A stretch of DNA of 5,464 bases from Candidatus Aenigmatarchaeota archaeon (GTDB taxonomy: Archaea > Aenigmatarchaeota > Aenigmatarchaeia > QMZS01), in the NCBI GenBank assembly GCA_003663295.1, contig QMZS01000070.1, positions 1 to 5,464 on the forward strand. The letters are read 5' to 3'. Position numbers and translations under genes: made by a program. Positions 1 through 5,351 of the stretch are shown here, one piece after another (the first letter of the stretch is position 1; every line of letters starts with the position of its first letter). Below the pieces are notes generated by a model, which searched no databases, was not told the origin of the DNA, and saw nothing but the letters and a program-made list of their open reading frames with translations.

Positions 1-6
1 AAAAGA

Positions 7-765
7 TTATTCTTCCAAAATTTTCCTCAATTCTTTCTGTTTTTTTGCCCCTATTCTAAAAATTTCGTCCATTTTATCCATAGGGATTCCTTTAATTCCT
101 GTTTTCTGCATTGCACAGATTGTGTTTTCATCAAGATATGAGATTGAAATAGAAAAATCAACACCGCCTTCTTCTGATTGATTTAAATCAAACAAATATT
201 TGCCATTAAGTCCTGATACTGTAACAAGCACAGGTTTTGATTTTAACTCAATTTTTTTATCTGAAACTCCTATTTTGTCATTTTCTTCAAGTTTTGGCAT
301 ATTCATATTCATTAATGCTTTTACTGCGGCTAAATTAAGTGCTTCAAGAAGATTTCCATCATAATTCATCACATAACAATCTATAAATATCTGAAAGGCT
401 TTTTCTCCTTCTATCACGCAGAATTCCTTTAAATCAAGCATTTTGCTCTCTCTTATGCTCCTGTCAAGCACCCGAGATATCTCAATATCCGAATTTGCAG
501 GTAAATCTTTCCAGATAATTGGCGCATAATTAAGACTAACCATTAAACCACCTTTGTCTGGCGAGTCCGGGTAAGGTGTCATTGTGCCAAATTTAATTCC
601 AACAACAACTTTTGTATTTCCCATAGAAAGATAACAACTCCCCTCTGCCTTTTTCACAGGATTAAGTTTATATTCTATTTTCCTTGTCTCCTCTGGTCTC
701 CGGGAGTCTATTCTACGGTCTTTTGATAAAAGATCTGCTATTAATTCTGGTGATTCAAGTTTCAT
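7..765 (-). CDS. rrp42: Archaeal exosome complex subunit Rrp42 (RNase PH fold)
   Basis: This is the non-catalytic RNase PH-like subunit that alternates with Rrp41 in the hexameric ring of the archaeal exosome, the cytoplasmic 3'-5' RNA-degrading and tailing machine. The 252-residue product is close to the family's usual 255-275. Visible family signatures are R-I-D-S-R-R-P at 18-24, GNTKVVVG at 49-56, the TPYPDSPDKGG stretch at 63-73, DRSIRES at 101-107 and YDGNLLEA at 135-142. The Rrp41 catalytic acidic pattern is not evident, as expected for Rrp42. The C-terminus (about 215-252) is a charged helix ending in KELRKILEE. The start ATG at 765 is the only good candidate: the conserved N-terminal helix begins right after it, and a TATA-like CTTAAAAT lies about 25 bases upstream with no Shine-Dalgarno motif. 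Its upstream neighbour on the same strand is a decayed reductase gene. The usual partner rrp41 is not in the window. The family assignment is firm. Confidence 0.95.
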   Translation of the reverse strand: MKLESPELIADLLSKDRRIDSRRPEETRKIEYKLNPVKKAEGSCYLSMGNTKVVVGIKFGTMTPYPDSPDKGGLMVSLNYAPIIWKDLPANSDIEISRVLDRSIRESKMLDLKEFCVIEGEKAFQIFIDCYVMNYDGNLLEALNLAAVKALMNMNMPKLEENDKIGVSDKKIELKSKPVLVTVSGLNGKYLFDLNQSEEGGVDFSISISYLDENTICAMQKTGIKGIPMDKMDEIFRIGAKKQKELRKILEE

Positions 766-919
766 AAATTATTATAATTATAATTTTAAGTAAGTTAACA
801 ATTTTGATGAAAATTAGTGGAGAACTCTGTGCCAATAATTTAATAAATTCTTGGTTTTTATTAAAAAGAGATAAGGAACAAAAAGATAATTCACTTATTT
901 TATTATAATTCCAAAAAAA
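755..919 (-). pseudogene. Possible C-terminal relic of the decayed reductase gene
   Basis: An open frame without a start codon runs from 919 to a TGA at 757-755, overlapping the rrp42 start by 11 bases. It reads YNKISEL near its beginning, then a hydrophobic helical tail with QEFIKLLAQSSPLIFIKIV and a run of isoleucines. The Y-x-K followed by a helical tail with a conserved-looking S-P-L is reminiscent of the C-terminal helices of archaeal geranylgeranyl reductases. The position, directly downstream of the recognisable N-terminal relic, fits. The similarity is only a resemblance in style. AT-rich DNA easily yields such hydrophobic frames, so this is a tentative call. The stretch from 920 to 964 between the two relics holds nothing I recognise. 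Confidence 0.3.
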
Positions 920-964
920 TTATCTATCAAAAAACGGTTTAGCAATTTGTATTTCATGCAAAAC

Positions 965-1278
965 TCAAGTATATTTAATTGCAACGAGTTTCTTTCGAAA
1001 AAATGAATCTATTAAATAATTCTCTGAAAATATGACTTTTTGATTAAGATATATCTTTATTTTATTGGTTCTTCTCTCAACAAAATTATTAATTTCAGAA
1101 TTATATAATTCAATAGACTCTTTTGTATAACCGGAATACATCTCCCTCAGGGTTTGTCCCGCGGAAGTTTTTCTTTCTTAAAAATCAGAATTTTTAATCC
1201 ATACTTAGCGCATTCGGGTGGTGCACTTCCGCCAAGTCCTGCTCTAACAACAAGTATATCATAAAAATTTCTGAGAAT
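965..1278 (-). pseudogene. Decayed geranylgeranyl reductase-like FAD oxidoreductase (N-terminal part)
   Basis: An intact homologue would be a flavoprotein of roughly 380-450 residues that saturates geranylgeranyl chains of archaeal ether lipids. Here only about the first 100 codons survive, in two frames. Frame one (about 1278-1150) reads DILVVRAGLGGS at 1260-1225, matching the FAD-binding GxGxxG strand-turn-helix with G to R and P to L changes. It continues ECAKYGLKILI and KEKLPRDKP, which leads into the family's KPCGG motif. At the Cys position there is TGA (1149-1147), followed by GGG and AGA, so KPCGG has become KP-stop-G-R. One base appears lost there, because homology resumes in another frame from 1141: YSGYTKESIELYNSE and then KVIFSENYLIDSFFRKKLV, ending at TGA 967-965. 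No ATG precedes the first block in frame. It lies just downstream of aIF2 gamma on the same strand. The family call rests on motif recall without an alignment. Another GR2-type FAD oxidoreductase is the main alternative. Confidence 0.8.
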
Positions 1279-1296
1279 TTATAATCAAAAACAACT

Positions 1297-2454
1297 TTAA
1301 TTAATTCTTCCCCACCCTATCAGGTGCCATTTCCCATCAATAAGTTTTGAATAACTCATTTTTGCATTTTTTTCAGCGCAGATCGGCAGTTTTAAATTTA
1401 GTTTTAATTTCTTATCATTTATTGAAGTTATGCTTCCTGTGCTCCTGCTGTTTCTGCAATAAACCAGTAAAATATCTCCTATTTTAAGTTCATATCCTTT
1501 AAATAAAGTATAATCGGTTTCGATTTCATAAAGAATTTCAGGCATATTTTTTGTACCTGCAAGACATCCTGCAAGTTTATCTGACTTCGCCATTGAAGGA
1601 TCCAAACTAGTCTGCAAAGCAACAAGACCGCCGCAGGTTGCTTCATCGACCTCAAGTTCATCTCTCATTATTTTTTTTATTTTTGTTTCCAATTCAATAT
1701 ATTTTCCTTTTATAAGTACTGGTTTTATTATTACTTTATCCCCTTTTTTTAGCTTGCCTCTAATTACACTGCCCCCAATTACACCGCCTGCCAGATTTTC
1801 CGGTTTTACCCCGGGTTTGTTTGCATCAAAAGATCTTGCAACAAGGAATAAAAAATCTCCTTCTGGGTAATCAGGTTCTTTTATTTTCAAAAGTTCATCG
1901 AGCAAATATTCTATCCCAACTCCCTGTTGCGCCGAAGTTGGGATTATCTTTGAGTTCTCAGCAATTGTGCCTTTAACCAATTCTTTTATTTCATTATAAT
2001 TCTTCAAGGCTTCCTCTTTTGACACAAGGTCAACTTTATTTTGGACAATTATAATATTTTTTATTTCACTTATTTCCAGCGCTCTTAAATGTTCGAGGGT
2101 CTGCGGCTGGGGACATTTTTCATTTGCGGCAATCACAAGAATCGCTGCATTAAATAAAGCGGCTCCGGTAAGGACAATTGGAATCAAACTTTCATGTCCT
2201 GGGGCATCAATTAAAGAAAATATTTTTTCGTGTTTGCAATCAGAAAAACAATGAATGCACTTCTTATTTGTTGTAAATCTCCCGCATTTTTCGCATTTAT
2301 AAATTGAAAAATCAGAATATCCCAGCCTGATGGTTATTCCTCTCTTCTTTTCCTCTGAAAAAGTGTCAACCCACTTTCCTGTAAGGGCTTCCACCAGAGT
2401 GGTTTTCCCATGATCAACATGACCGACTATTCCAATATTAATTTCAGGGTGCAT
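1297..2454 (-). CDS. Translation initiation factor aIF2 subunit gamma
   Basis: This GTPase subunit of archaeal IF2 binds initiator Met-tRNA and delivers it to the small ribosomal subunit, acting with the alpha and beta subunits. At 385 residues it is slightly shorter than the usual 405-415. The G domain shows G1 GHVDHGKT at 11-18, a switch 1 segment KKRGITIRLGY at 36-46, G3 DAPGHE at 83-88, G4 NKVD at 139-142 and G5 TSA at 173-175. A zinc knuckle typical of this family sits between switch 1 and G3 (C54-x2-C57 and C66-x2-C69). Domain II carries ARSFDANKPG and GGVIGGSV, and domain III ends in the family's terminal GKWHLIGWGRIN. These features separate it from EF-Tu/EF1A and SelB. The start is chosen at the ATG immediately before PEINIGIVGHVDHGK, where homologues begin. 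Upstream is an AT-rich divergent intergenic region with no Shine-Dalgarno motif. A T-rich tract follows the stop on the coding strand (about 1293-1285). Confidence 0.96.
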   Translation of the reverse strand: MHPEINIGIVGHVDHGKTTLVEALTGKWVDTFSEEKKRGITIRLGYSDFSIYKCEKCGRFTTNKKCIHCFSDCKHEKIFSLIDAPGHESLIPIVLTGAALFNAAILVIAANEKCPQPQTLEHLRALEISEIKNIIIVQNKVDLVSKEEALKNYNEIKELVKGTIAENSKIIPTSAQQGVGIEYLLDELLKIKEPDYPEGDFLFLVARSFDANKPGVKPENLAGGVIGGSVIRGKLKKGDKVIIKPVLIKGKYIELETKIKKIMRDELEVDEATCGGLVALQTSLDPSMAKSDKLAGCLAGTKNMPEILYEIETDYTLFKGYELKIGDILLVYCRNSRSTGSITSINDKKLKLNLKLPICAEKNAKMSYSKLIDGKWHLIGWGRIN

Positions 2455-2591
2455 AATCTACTTAATAATTTATTATTGAAAGTCACGGCGATAGAGTGTT
2501 TTTTAATAATTAATGCTTATTTCACAAATTAAAGCTTTTCGAAGTGGAAATAAAAATTTAATCCATATATCAAATTTATCAGATACAAATT
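2455..2591. promoter_or_regulatory. Divergent intergenic region with TATA-like elements
   Basis: This 137-base region separates aIF2 gamma (minus) from the decayed asparaginase (plus) and should hold promoters for both. On the minus strand, an ATAATAAATTATTA stretch lies about 10-22 bases upstream of the aIF2 gamma ATG, and TATTAAAAAAC lies further up. On the plus strand, GGAAATAAAAATTTAAT at about 2546-2562 resembles an archaeal BRE plus TATA box. It would place transcription start near 2580-2590, just before the presumed former start of the asparaginase. These are matches to loose AT-rich consensus sequences in AT-rich DNA, so the exact boxes are uncertain. Confidence 0.35.
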
Positions 2592-2957
2592 ATAGAAAAA
2601 AAGAAAATTCTGTTTATCAGAACAGGAGAGACAATTATCTCCAAAATGATTAATAACAATTGGAAACCGGAAGAATTCAATGAAAAGGAATTGCTGGATT
2701 TTATTCCTGAAATAAATGATTTGATGGATGTTAAAACTATTGATTTACTCAACATTGACTCATCCAATATGCAGCCAAAACACTGGCTTGAAATTACCAA
2801 AACAATTAAAAATAGCATTATCCTTCTTATTGCAGGATTTATCAAAACCTGTTGTGTTGACAGATTTGCAGGTGCTAGAAGAAATAAAAAATTATTCTTA
2901 AGTAATATCTGCGGTGAATTCTCCAGCATAAAAACTCCAAAAGAAAAAAGAATCTGA
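2592..2957 (+). pseudogene. Decayed type I L-asparaginase (AnsA-like), frameshifted and internally deleted
   Basis: An intact asparaginase hydrolyses L-asparagine to aspartate and ammonia in about 320-340 residues. Three separate pieces remain here. Piece one reads KKILFIRTGETIIS from 2601, which is the N-terminal strand with the catalytic-Thr loop TGGTI changed to TGETI. The same frame continues to LLNIDSSNMQPKHW (about 2739-2790), the family's D-S-x-x-x-Q-P-x-x-W substrate-binding loop. After about 2810 the homology moves to another frame: ALSFLLQDLSKPVVLT (2815-2862). It then returns to the first frame as GARRNKK and FSSIKTP (2871-2936), resembling the G-x-R-x-x-K and F-x-S-I-x-x-P segment. 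The HGTDTM catalytic segment, the segment after VLTG and the whole C-terminal domain are missing. The presumed start is now ATA (2592), and the first in-frame ATG (2646) lies inside the gene. A caller starting there would report a 103-residue hypothetical protein. Asparaginase-like GatD is the alternative ancestor. Confidence 0.82.
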
Positions 2958-2963
2958 GAATAT

Positions 2964-2987
2964 TCATTATAATTTCAATTAACAATA
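2964..2987 (+). promoter_or_regulatory. TATA-like element before the small exporter gene
   Basis: CATTATAATTT at 2965-2975 lies 13-23 bases before the ATG at 2988 and immediately after the end of the asparaginase relic. No Shine-Dalgarno motif is present between it and the start. This suggests a leaderless or near-leaderless transcript, although the spacing is a few bases tighter than the usual archaeal TATA-to-start distance. Confidence 0.3.
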
Positions 2988-3464
2988 ATGGAACCTTATA
3001 ATTTATTGTTAATTGTCCTTCTCACTTTCCTCCCAACTCTCGAACTGAGGTTTTCAATCCCCTATGCTTTGCTTATATTAGAAATGAACCCATTAGTCGC
3101 ATTTTTTATCATAATACTGGCAAATATAGCAATTGGCGAGATAATATTTTATTCCCTTAATACAATTCTGCCCTATGTACTGAAAATAAAGATTTTTGAG
3201 AGAATCTACGATAAATGTGTAAAAAGGATTCAGAAAAAAATGCACAAACAAGTTGATAAATATGGGACAATTGGTCTTGCTTTGTTTATTGGAGTTCCTC
3301 TACCAGGTTCAGGCGTCTGGACAGGGGCTTTAGCCGCTTTCCTCCTCGGATTTAAAAGAAAAGATTTCTCAATGGCAAATATTGCTGGTGTGTTAATTGC
3401 AGGTGTGATTGTGACCTTTGTAGTTATTGCTGGGGTTAATGGGTTTTCTTTATTTGTTAAATAA
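2988..3464 (+). CDS. Small multi-drug export family membrane protein (PF06695/COG2426-like)
   Basis: This 158-residue integral membrane protein has the typical size and layout of the putative small multi-drug export family. The family name is historical and the substrate is not established. An N-terminal hydrophobic segment (about 5-18) leads into P-T-L-E-L-R-F-S-I-P-Y-A-L (16-28), the family's E-L-R-x-x-I-P entry motif. A second membrane segment (about 36-62) is followed by a basic amphipathic helix (about 66-91). Then comes the hallmark GVPLPGSGVWTGALAAFLLG at 102-121 and a final glycine- and valine-rich membrane segment (about 130-155). The two proline-containing half-helices suggest a re-entrant, DedA-like architecture. 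One oddity is Phe22, where I recall glycine as usual (ELRG). The ATG at 2988 fits because the conserved region starts about 15 residues in. Secretion gene secF follows 81 bases downstream on the same strand. Confidence 0.85.
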   Translation: MEPYNLLLIVLLTFLPTLELRFSIPYALLILEMNPLVAFFIIILANIAIGEIIFYSLNTILPYVLKIKIFERIYDKCVKRIQKKMHKQVDKYGTIGLALFIGVPLPGSGVWTGALAAFLLGFKRKDFSMANIAGVLIAGVIVTFVVIAGVNGFSLFVK

Positions 3465-3482
3465 TTTTTCGTTTCCAATATT
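3465..3482 (+). terminator. Possible T-rich archaeal terminator after the exporter gene
   Basis: Directly after the exporter's stop codon the plus strand reads AATTTTTCGTTTCC. Archaeal RNA polymerase often terminates at such short T tracts without a hairpin. In DNA this AT-rich the signal is weak, and read-through into secF is possible. Confidence 0.25.
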
Positions 3483-3508
3483 CAGGAATAATACACTCCT
3501 TTTACAAA

Positions 3509-3545
3509 ATAAAGGATAAAACCCTTATTTAATTTAATAGATAAA
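3509..3545 (+). promoter_or_regulatory. Imperfect inverted repeat and TATA-like element before secF
   Basis: ATAAAGG (3509-3515) and CCCTTAT (3522-3528) form an imperfect inverted repeat with one mismatch and a 6-base spacer. It runs directly into TTATTTAATTTAAT (3525-3538), the best TATA-like stretch before secF. The TATA-like core lies about 20-27 bases before the second ATG (3552), which would suit a leaderless start there. The repeat could be an operator, a hairpin ending the upstream transcript, or chance. I cannot distinguish these. Confidence 0.25.
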
Positions 3546-4382
3546 ATGGTTATGAACAACAAACTTATCTTTGTCACACTGGCGTTTCTTCTGTTAAGTC
3601 TTGCCTTTCTCGGCTATAAACAAGTGACAACAGGCAGTTTTATTGATAAAAGCATTGATTTGAAAGGAGGCAATCTCCTTATTGTTTCTTTCTCTGATGC
3701 AAATTATAATGAAATATCTAATTTGAGGGGCAAACTTCAAACCAAATATCATGTTAACACATATACAACAACAAGTGCAATTGAGACCCAATTGTCAGTT
3801 GAATGTCCTGAAGATAATGTCAATGAACTGATAGAAGATATTAACACCACGCTTGAAATCAGAAATTACGAACTCAGCAAAATAGACCCTAAATTAAGCG
3901 CAGGGATTTTTAATGAAATAATCTATTCTGTGTTTGTTGCTTTCATCGCAATAGCAATCATAATATTTCTTCTTTTCAGAATATTTATTCCATCATTCGC
4001 AGTTGTCCTGTGTGCATTCTCAGATATTATAATCACATTATTTTTTATGAATATTTTTTCAATACCTTTGTCGATAGTTACCTTTACCGCTCTCTTAATG
4101 TCTCTTGGTTATTCAGTTGACACAGATATTTTACTTACTACAAGAACTCTCAAATCAAGAAAGAACTTTGATGACCAATATAAAAAAGCCCTTAAAACAG
4201 GACTGACAATGAGCGCAACAAGCCTGATTGGACTTATCTCTATTTTACTTATAACCGGATTTTCATCTGTATTTGGGCAACTTTCAGCAGTCTTAATAAT
4301 ATCTCTTATTGTTGATCTTCCAAATACCTGGATTCAGAATGCTTCAATTTTAAGGTGGTATGGCGAGAGACCTAAACACTGA
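3546..4382 (+). CDS. secF: Protein translocation protein SecF (archaeal type)
   Basis: SecF pairs with SecD in the membrane and assists protein export through the SecYE channel. In bacteria this uses the proton gradient. The 278-residue product has the standard plan. It has one N-terminal membrane segment (7-24), an external domain (about 30-120) opening with the DLKGG motif (38-42), and then five closely spaced membrane segments (about 125-147, 149-170, 174-197, 218-240, 243-262). The strongest signature is GYSVDTDILLTTR at 188-200, the archaeal form of the conserved SecF membrane segment four motif. An amphipathic loop (201-217) and a short C-terminal tail follow. ATG codons at 3546 and 3552 are both possible starts, and the second may be the true one given the TATA-like element upstream. 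The partner secD, usually adjacent in archaea, is not next to it: an exporter lies upstream and a prenyltransferase downstream. The stop codon sits in a small palindrome CTGAAAGTTTTCAG. Confidence 0.93.
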   Translation: MVMNNKLIFVTLAFLLLSLAFLGYKQVTTGSFIDKSIDLKGGNLLIVSFSDANYNEISNLRGKLQTKYHVNTYTTTSAIETQLSVECPEDNVNELIEDINTTLEIRNYELSKIDPKLSAGIFNEIIYSVFVAFIAIAIIIFLLFRIFIPSFAVVLCAFSDIIITLFFMNIFSIPLSIVTFTALLMSLGYSVDTDILLTTRTLKSRKNFDDQYKKALKTGLTMSATSLIGLISILLITGFSSVFGQLSAVLIISLIVDLPNTWIQNASILRWYGERPKH

Positions 4383-4460
4383 AAGTTTTCAGATAGTCTT
4401 TAAAATATAATTAAAAAATTAGCTACTGATAATTTTCACTGATTTTTATTTATTATTTGG
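4379..4460 (+). terminator. Possible terminator region after secF
   Basis: A perfect 6-base inverted repeat with a 2-base centre (CTGAAA-GT-TTTCAG, 4379-4392) overlaps the secF stop. Further down, a T-rich tract GATTTTTATTTATTATTTGG lies at 4440-4459. Either could end the secF transcript. The palindrome's loop is too tight unless the inner pair opens, so this is a weak call. Confidence 0.22.
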
Positions 4461-4485
4461 ACATCTATTGATTAATAATAGGAAT

Positions 4486-4522
4486 ATTTTATATTATGGC
4501 TTAAAAACAGATAGTATCTATT
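4486..4522 (+). promoter_or_regulatory. TATA-like promoter elements before the UbiA gene
   Basis: TTTTATATTAT (4487-4497) is centred about 31 bases before the ATG at 4523, the spacing expected for an archaeal promoter giving a leader of a few bases. CTTAAAAAC (4500-4508) is a second TATA-like match that is closer in. There is no Shine-Dalgarno motif. With the 140-base gap after secF, this suggests the prenyltransferase gene has its own promoter. Confidence 0.4.
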
Positions 4523-5335
4523 ATGAATCCCTACTTTGAACTTATCAGACCAAGTATCTGTTTATTATCTATGTTTGGTTTGGTTGTGGGTTTGCTTCTT
4601 GCAGACATACCTTTTGGATTGTGGTTTCTTCCGATTATTGCTGTTTTTTTAATTTCAGCTTCAGGAAATGTTATTAATGATTATTTTGATGTTGAGATAG
4701 ACAAGATAGACAAACCAAAAAGACCTTTACCTTCGGGAAGAATTTCAAAGAAACAAGTCATTGTTTTCTATCTTTGTTTATCTTTGACCGGATTAATTTT
4801 ATCCTATTTTATTTCAGTTAATTTTTTCCTGCTTTCAGCTTACAATACTATTTTGGTGTTTGTTTACTCGCTGAGATTTAAGAAAAATCCAATTGGAAAT
4901 ATTGTGGATAGCTGGCTGGCATGTTCAGTTTTTATTGCCCCTGTTTTAATTTTTGGGGGGTTTAAAGAACTGATTGTTTCTACGGCGACAATTCTTGCGG
5001 TGATTGCGTTTTTCGGAAATTACGGAAGAGAAGTTTTGAAAGATGTTGAGGATATGAAAGGAGACAAAACCGCAGGGGCAAAAACACTTCCGATTATTTT
5101 TGGAAAAACCAAAGCAATTATTTTCGGAAAGTTATTGATTTCTTTCAGTTCTTTTTTAATTTTTGTTCCATATTTTTCAGGAATATTTTCTGAGTATTAT
5201 TTATTTTCTGCGTTAGTCTGCTTTCTTGTTGGTCTTTATATATTGACAATTAAAGAAGTAAGCAAAGCCCAGAAGACAACAAAGGCGTTGATGTTCTTAG
5301 TCATCCTGGCTTTTTTGATTGGTTTGATGTTTTAA
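4523..5335 (+). CDS. UbiA-family prenyltransferase, likely digeranylgeranylglyceryl phosphate synthase
   Basis: This membrane enzyme is likely to attach the second geranylgeranyl chain to 3-O-geranylgeranylglyceryl phosphate, the second ether-bond step in archaeal membrane lipid synthesis. The 270-residue product matches the family's 270-290. The N-terminus (YFELIRPSICLLSM) is typical of the archaeal branch. The first aspartate-rich Mg2+/diphosphate motif is NDYFDVEID at 52-60, followed by KIDKPKRPLPSG at 61-72. YSLRFKKNPIGN at 115-126 matches the conserved Y-S-x-x-x-K region. The second aspartate-rich motif is DVEDMKGD at 174-181, continuing into KTAGAKTLPI at 182-191. Hydrophobic segments, about eight or nine, cover the rest. 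The RP-x-PSG and DxEDxxGDxxxGAxTLP patterns favour this enzyme over UbiA/MenA quinone or heme O synthase branches, and the archaeal setting supports it. No other Met lies near the N-terminus, so the start is clear. A partial gene begins 17 bases after its stop, probably in the same transcript. Confidence 0.9.
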   Translation: MNPYFELIRPSICLLSMFGLVVGLLLADIPFGLWFLPIIAVFLISASGNVINDYFDVEIDKIDKPKRPLPSGRISKKQVIVFYLCLSLTGLILSYFISVNFFLLSAYNTILVFVYSLRFKKNPIGNIVDSWLACSVFIAPVLIFGGFKELIVSTATILAVIAFFGNYGREVLKDVEDMKGDKTAGAKTLPIIFGKTKAIIFGKLLISFSSFLIFVPYFSGIFSEYYLFSALVCFLVGLYILTIKEVSKAQKTTKALMFLVILAFLIGLMF

Positions 5336-5351
5336 GTATTAGTTTAAATTT

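Noticed and set aside
965..1141. A genuine 58-residue small protein on the minus strand.
   Set aside because: Its sequence continues the reductase homology that begins in another frame just upstream, so it is a fragment of the decayed gene.
1147..1149. In-frame TGA replacing cysteine in KPCGG could be selenocysteine or a reassigned codon.
   Set aside because: The homology also changes frame within a few bases of the TGA, the start codon is missing and the middle of the protein is gone. Other genes here end cleanly at TGA (for example secF). Gene decay explains all of this.
766..1296. An RNA gene or CRISPR-like array in the long gap.
   Set aside because: There is no tRNA-like cloverleaf, no repeated units and no GC-rich block. 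In a genome this AT-rich, a structured RNA would usually stand out by higher G+C. The protein relics explain most of the region.
1479..1661. A 60-codon minus-strand frame inside aIF2 gamma.
   Set aside because: It is an out-of-frame shadow of a gene whose motifs are continuous across the region.
2579..2929. A 116-codon open frame on the minus strand.
   Set aside because: It is antisense to the asparaginase remnant, whose motifs lie on the plus strand. The translated product is low-complexity hydrophobic sequence with no recognisable motif.
2646..2957. A genuine 103-residue small protein with a novel function.
   Set aside because: Its first half is in-frame with upstream asparaginase sequence lacking a usable start. 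It contains the asparaginase DSSNMQPKHW loop, and the missing catalytic segment continues in another frame.
3230..3478. An 82-codon minus-strand frame over the exporter gene.
   Set aside because: It is an antisense shadow of a well-supported membrane protein gene.
3594..3791. A 65-codon minus-strand frame over secF.
   Set aside because: It is an antisense shadow. The plus strand carries continuous SecF motifs.
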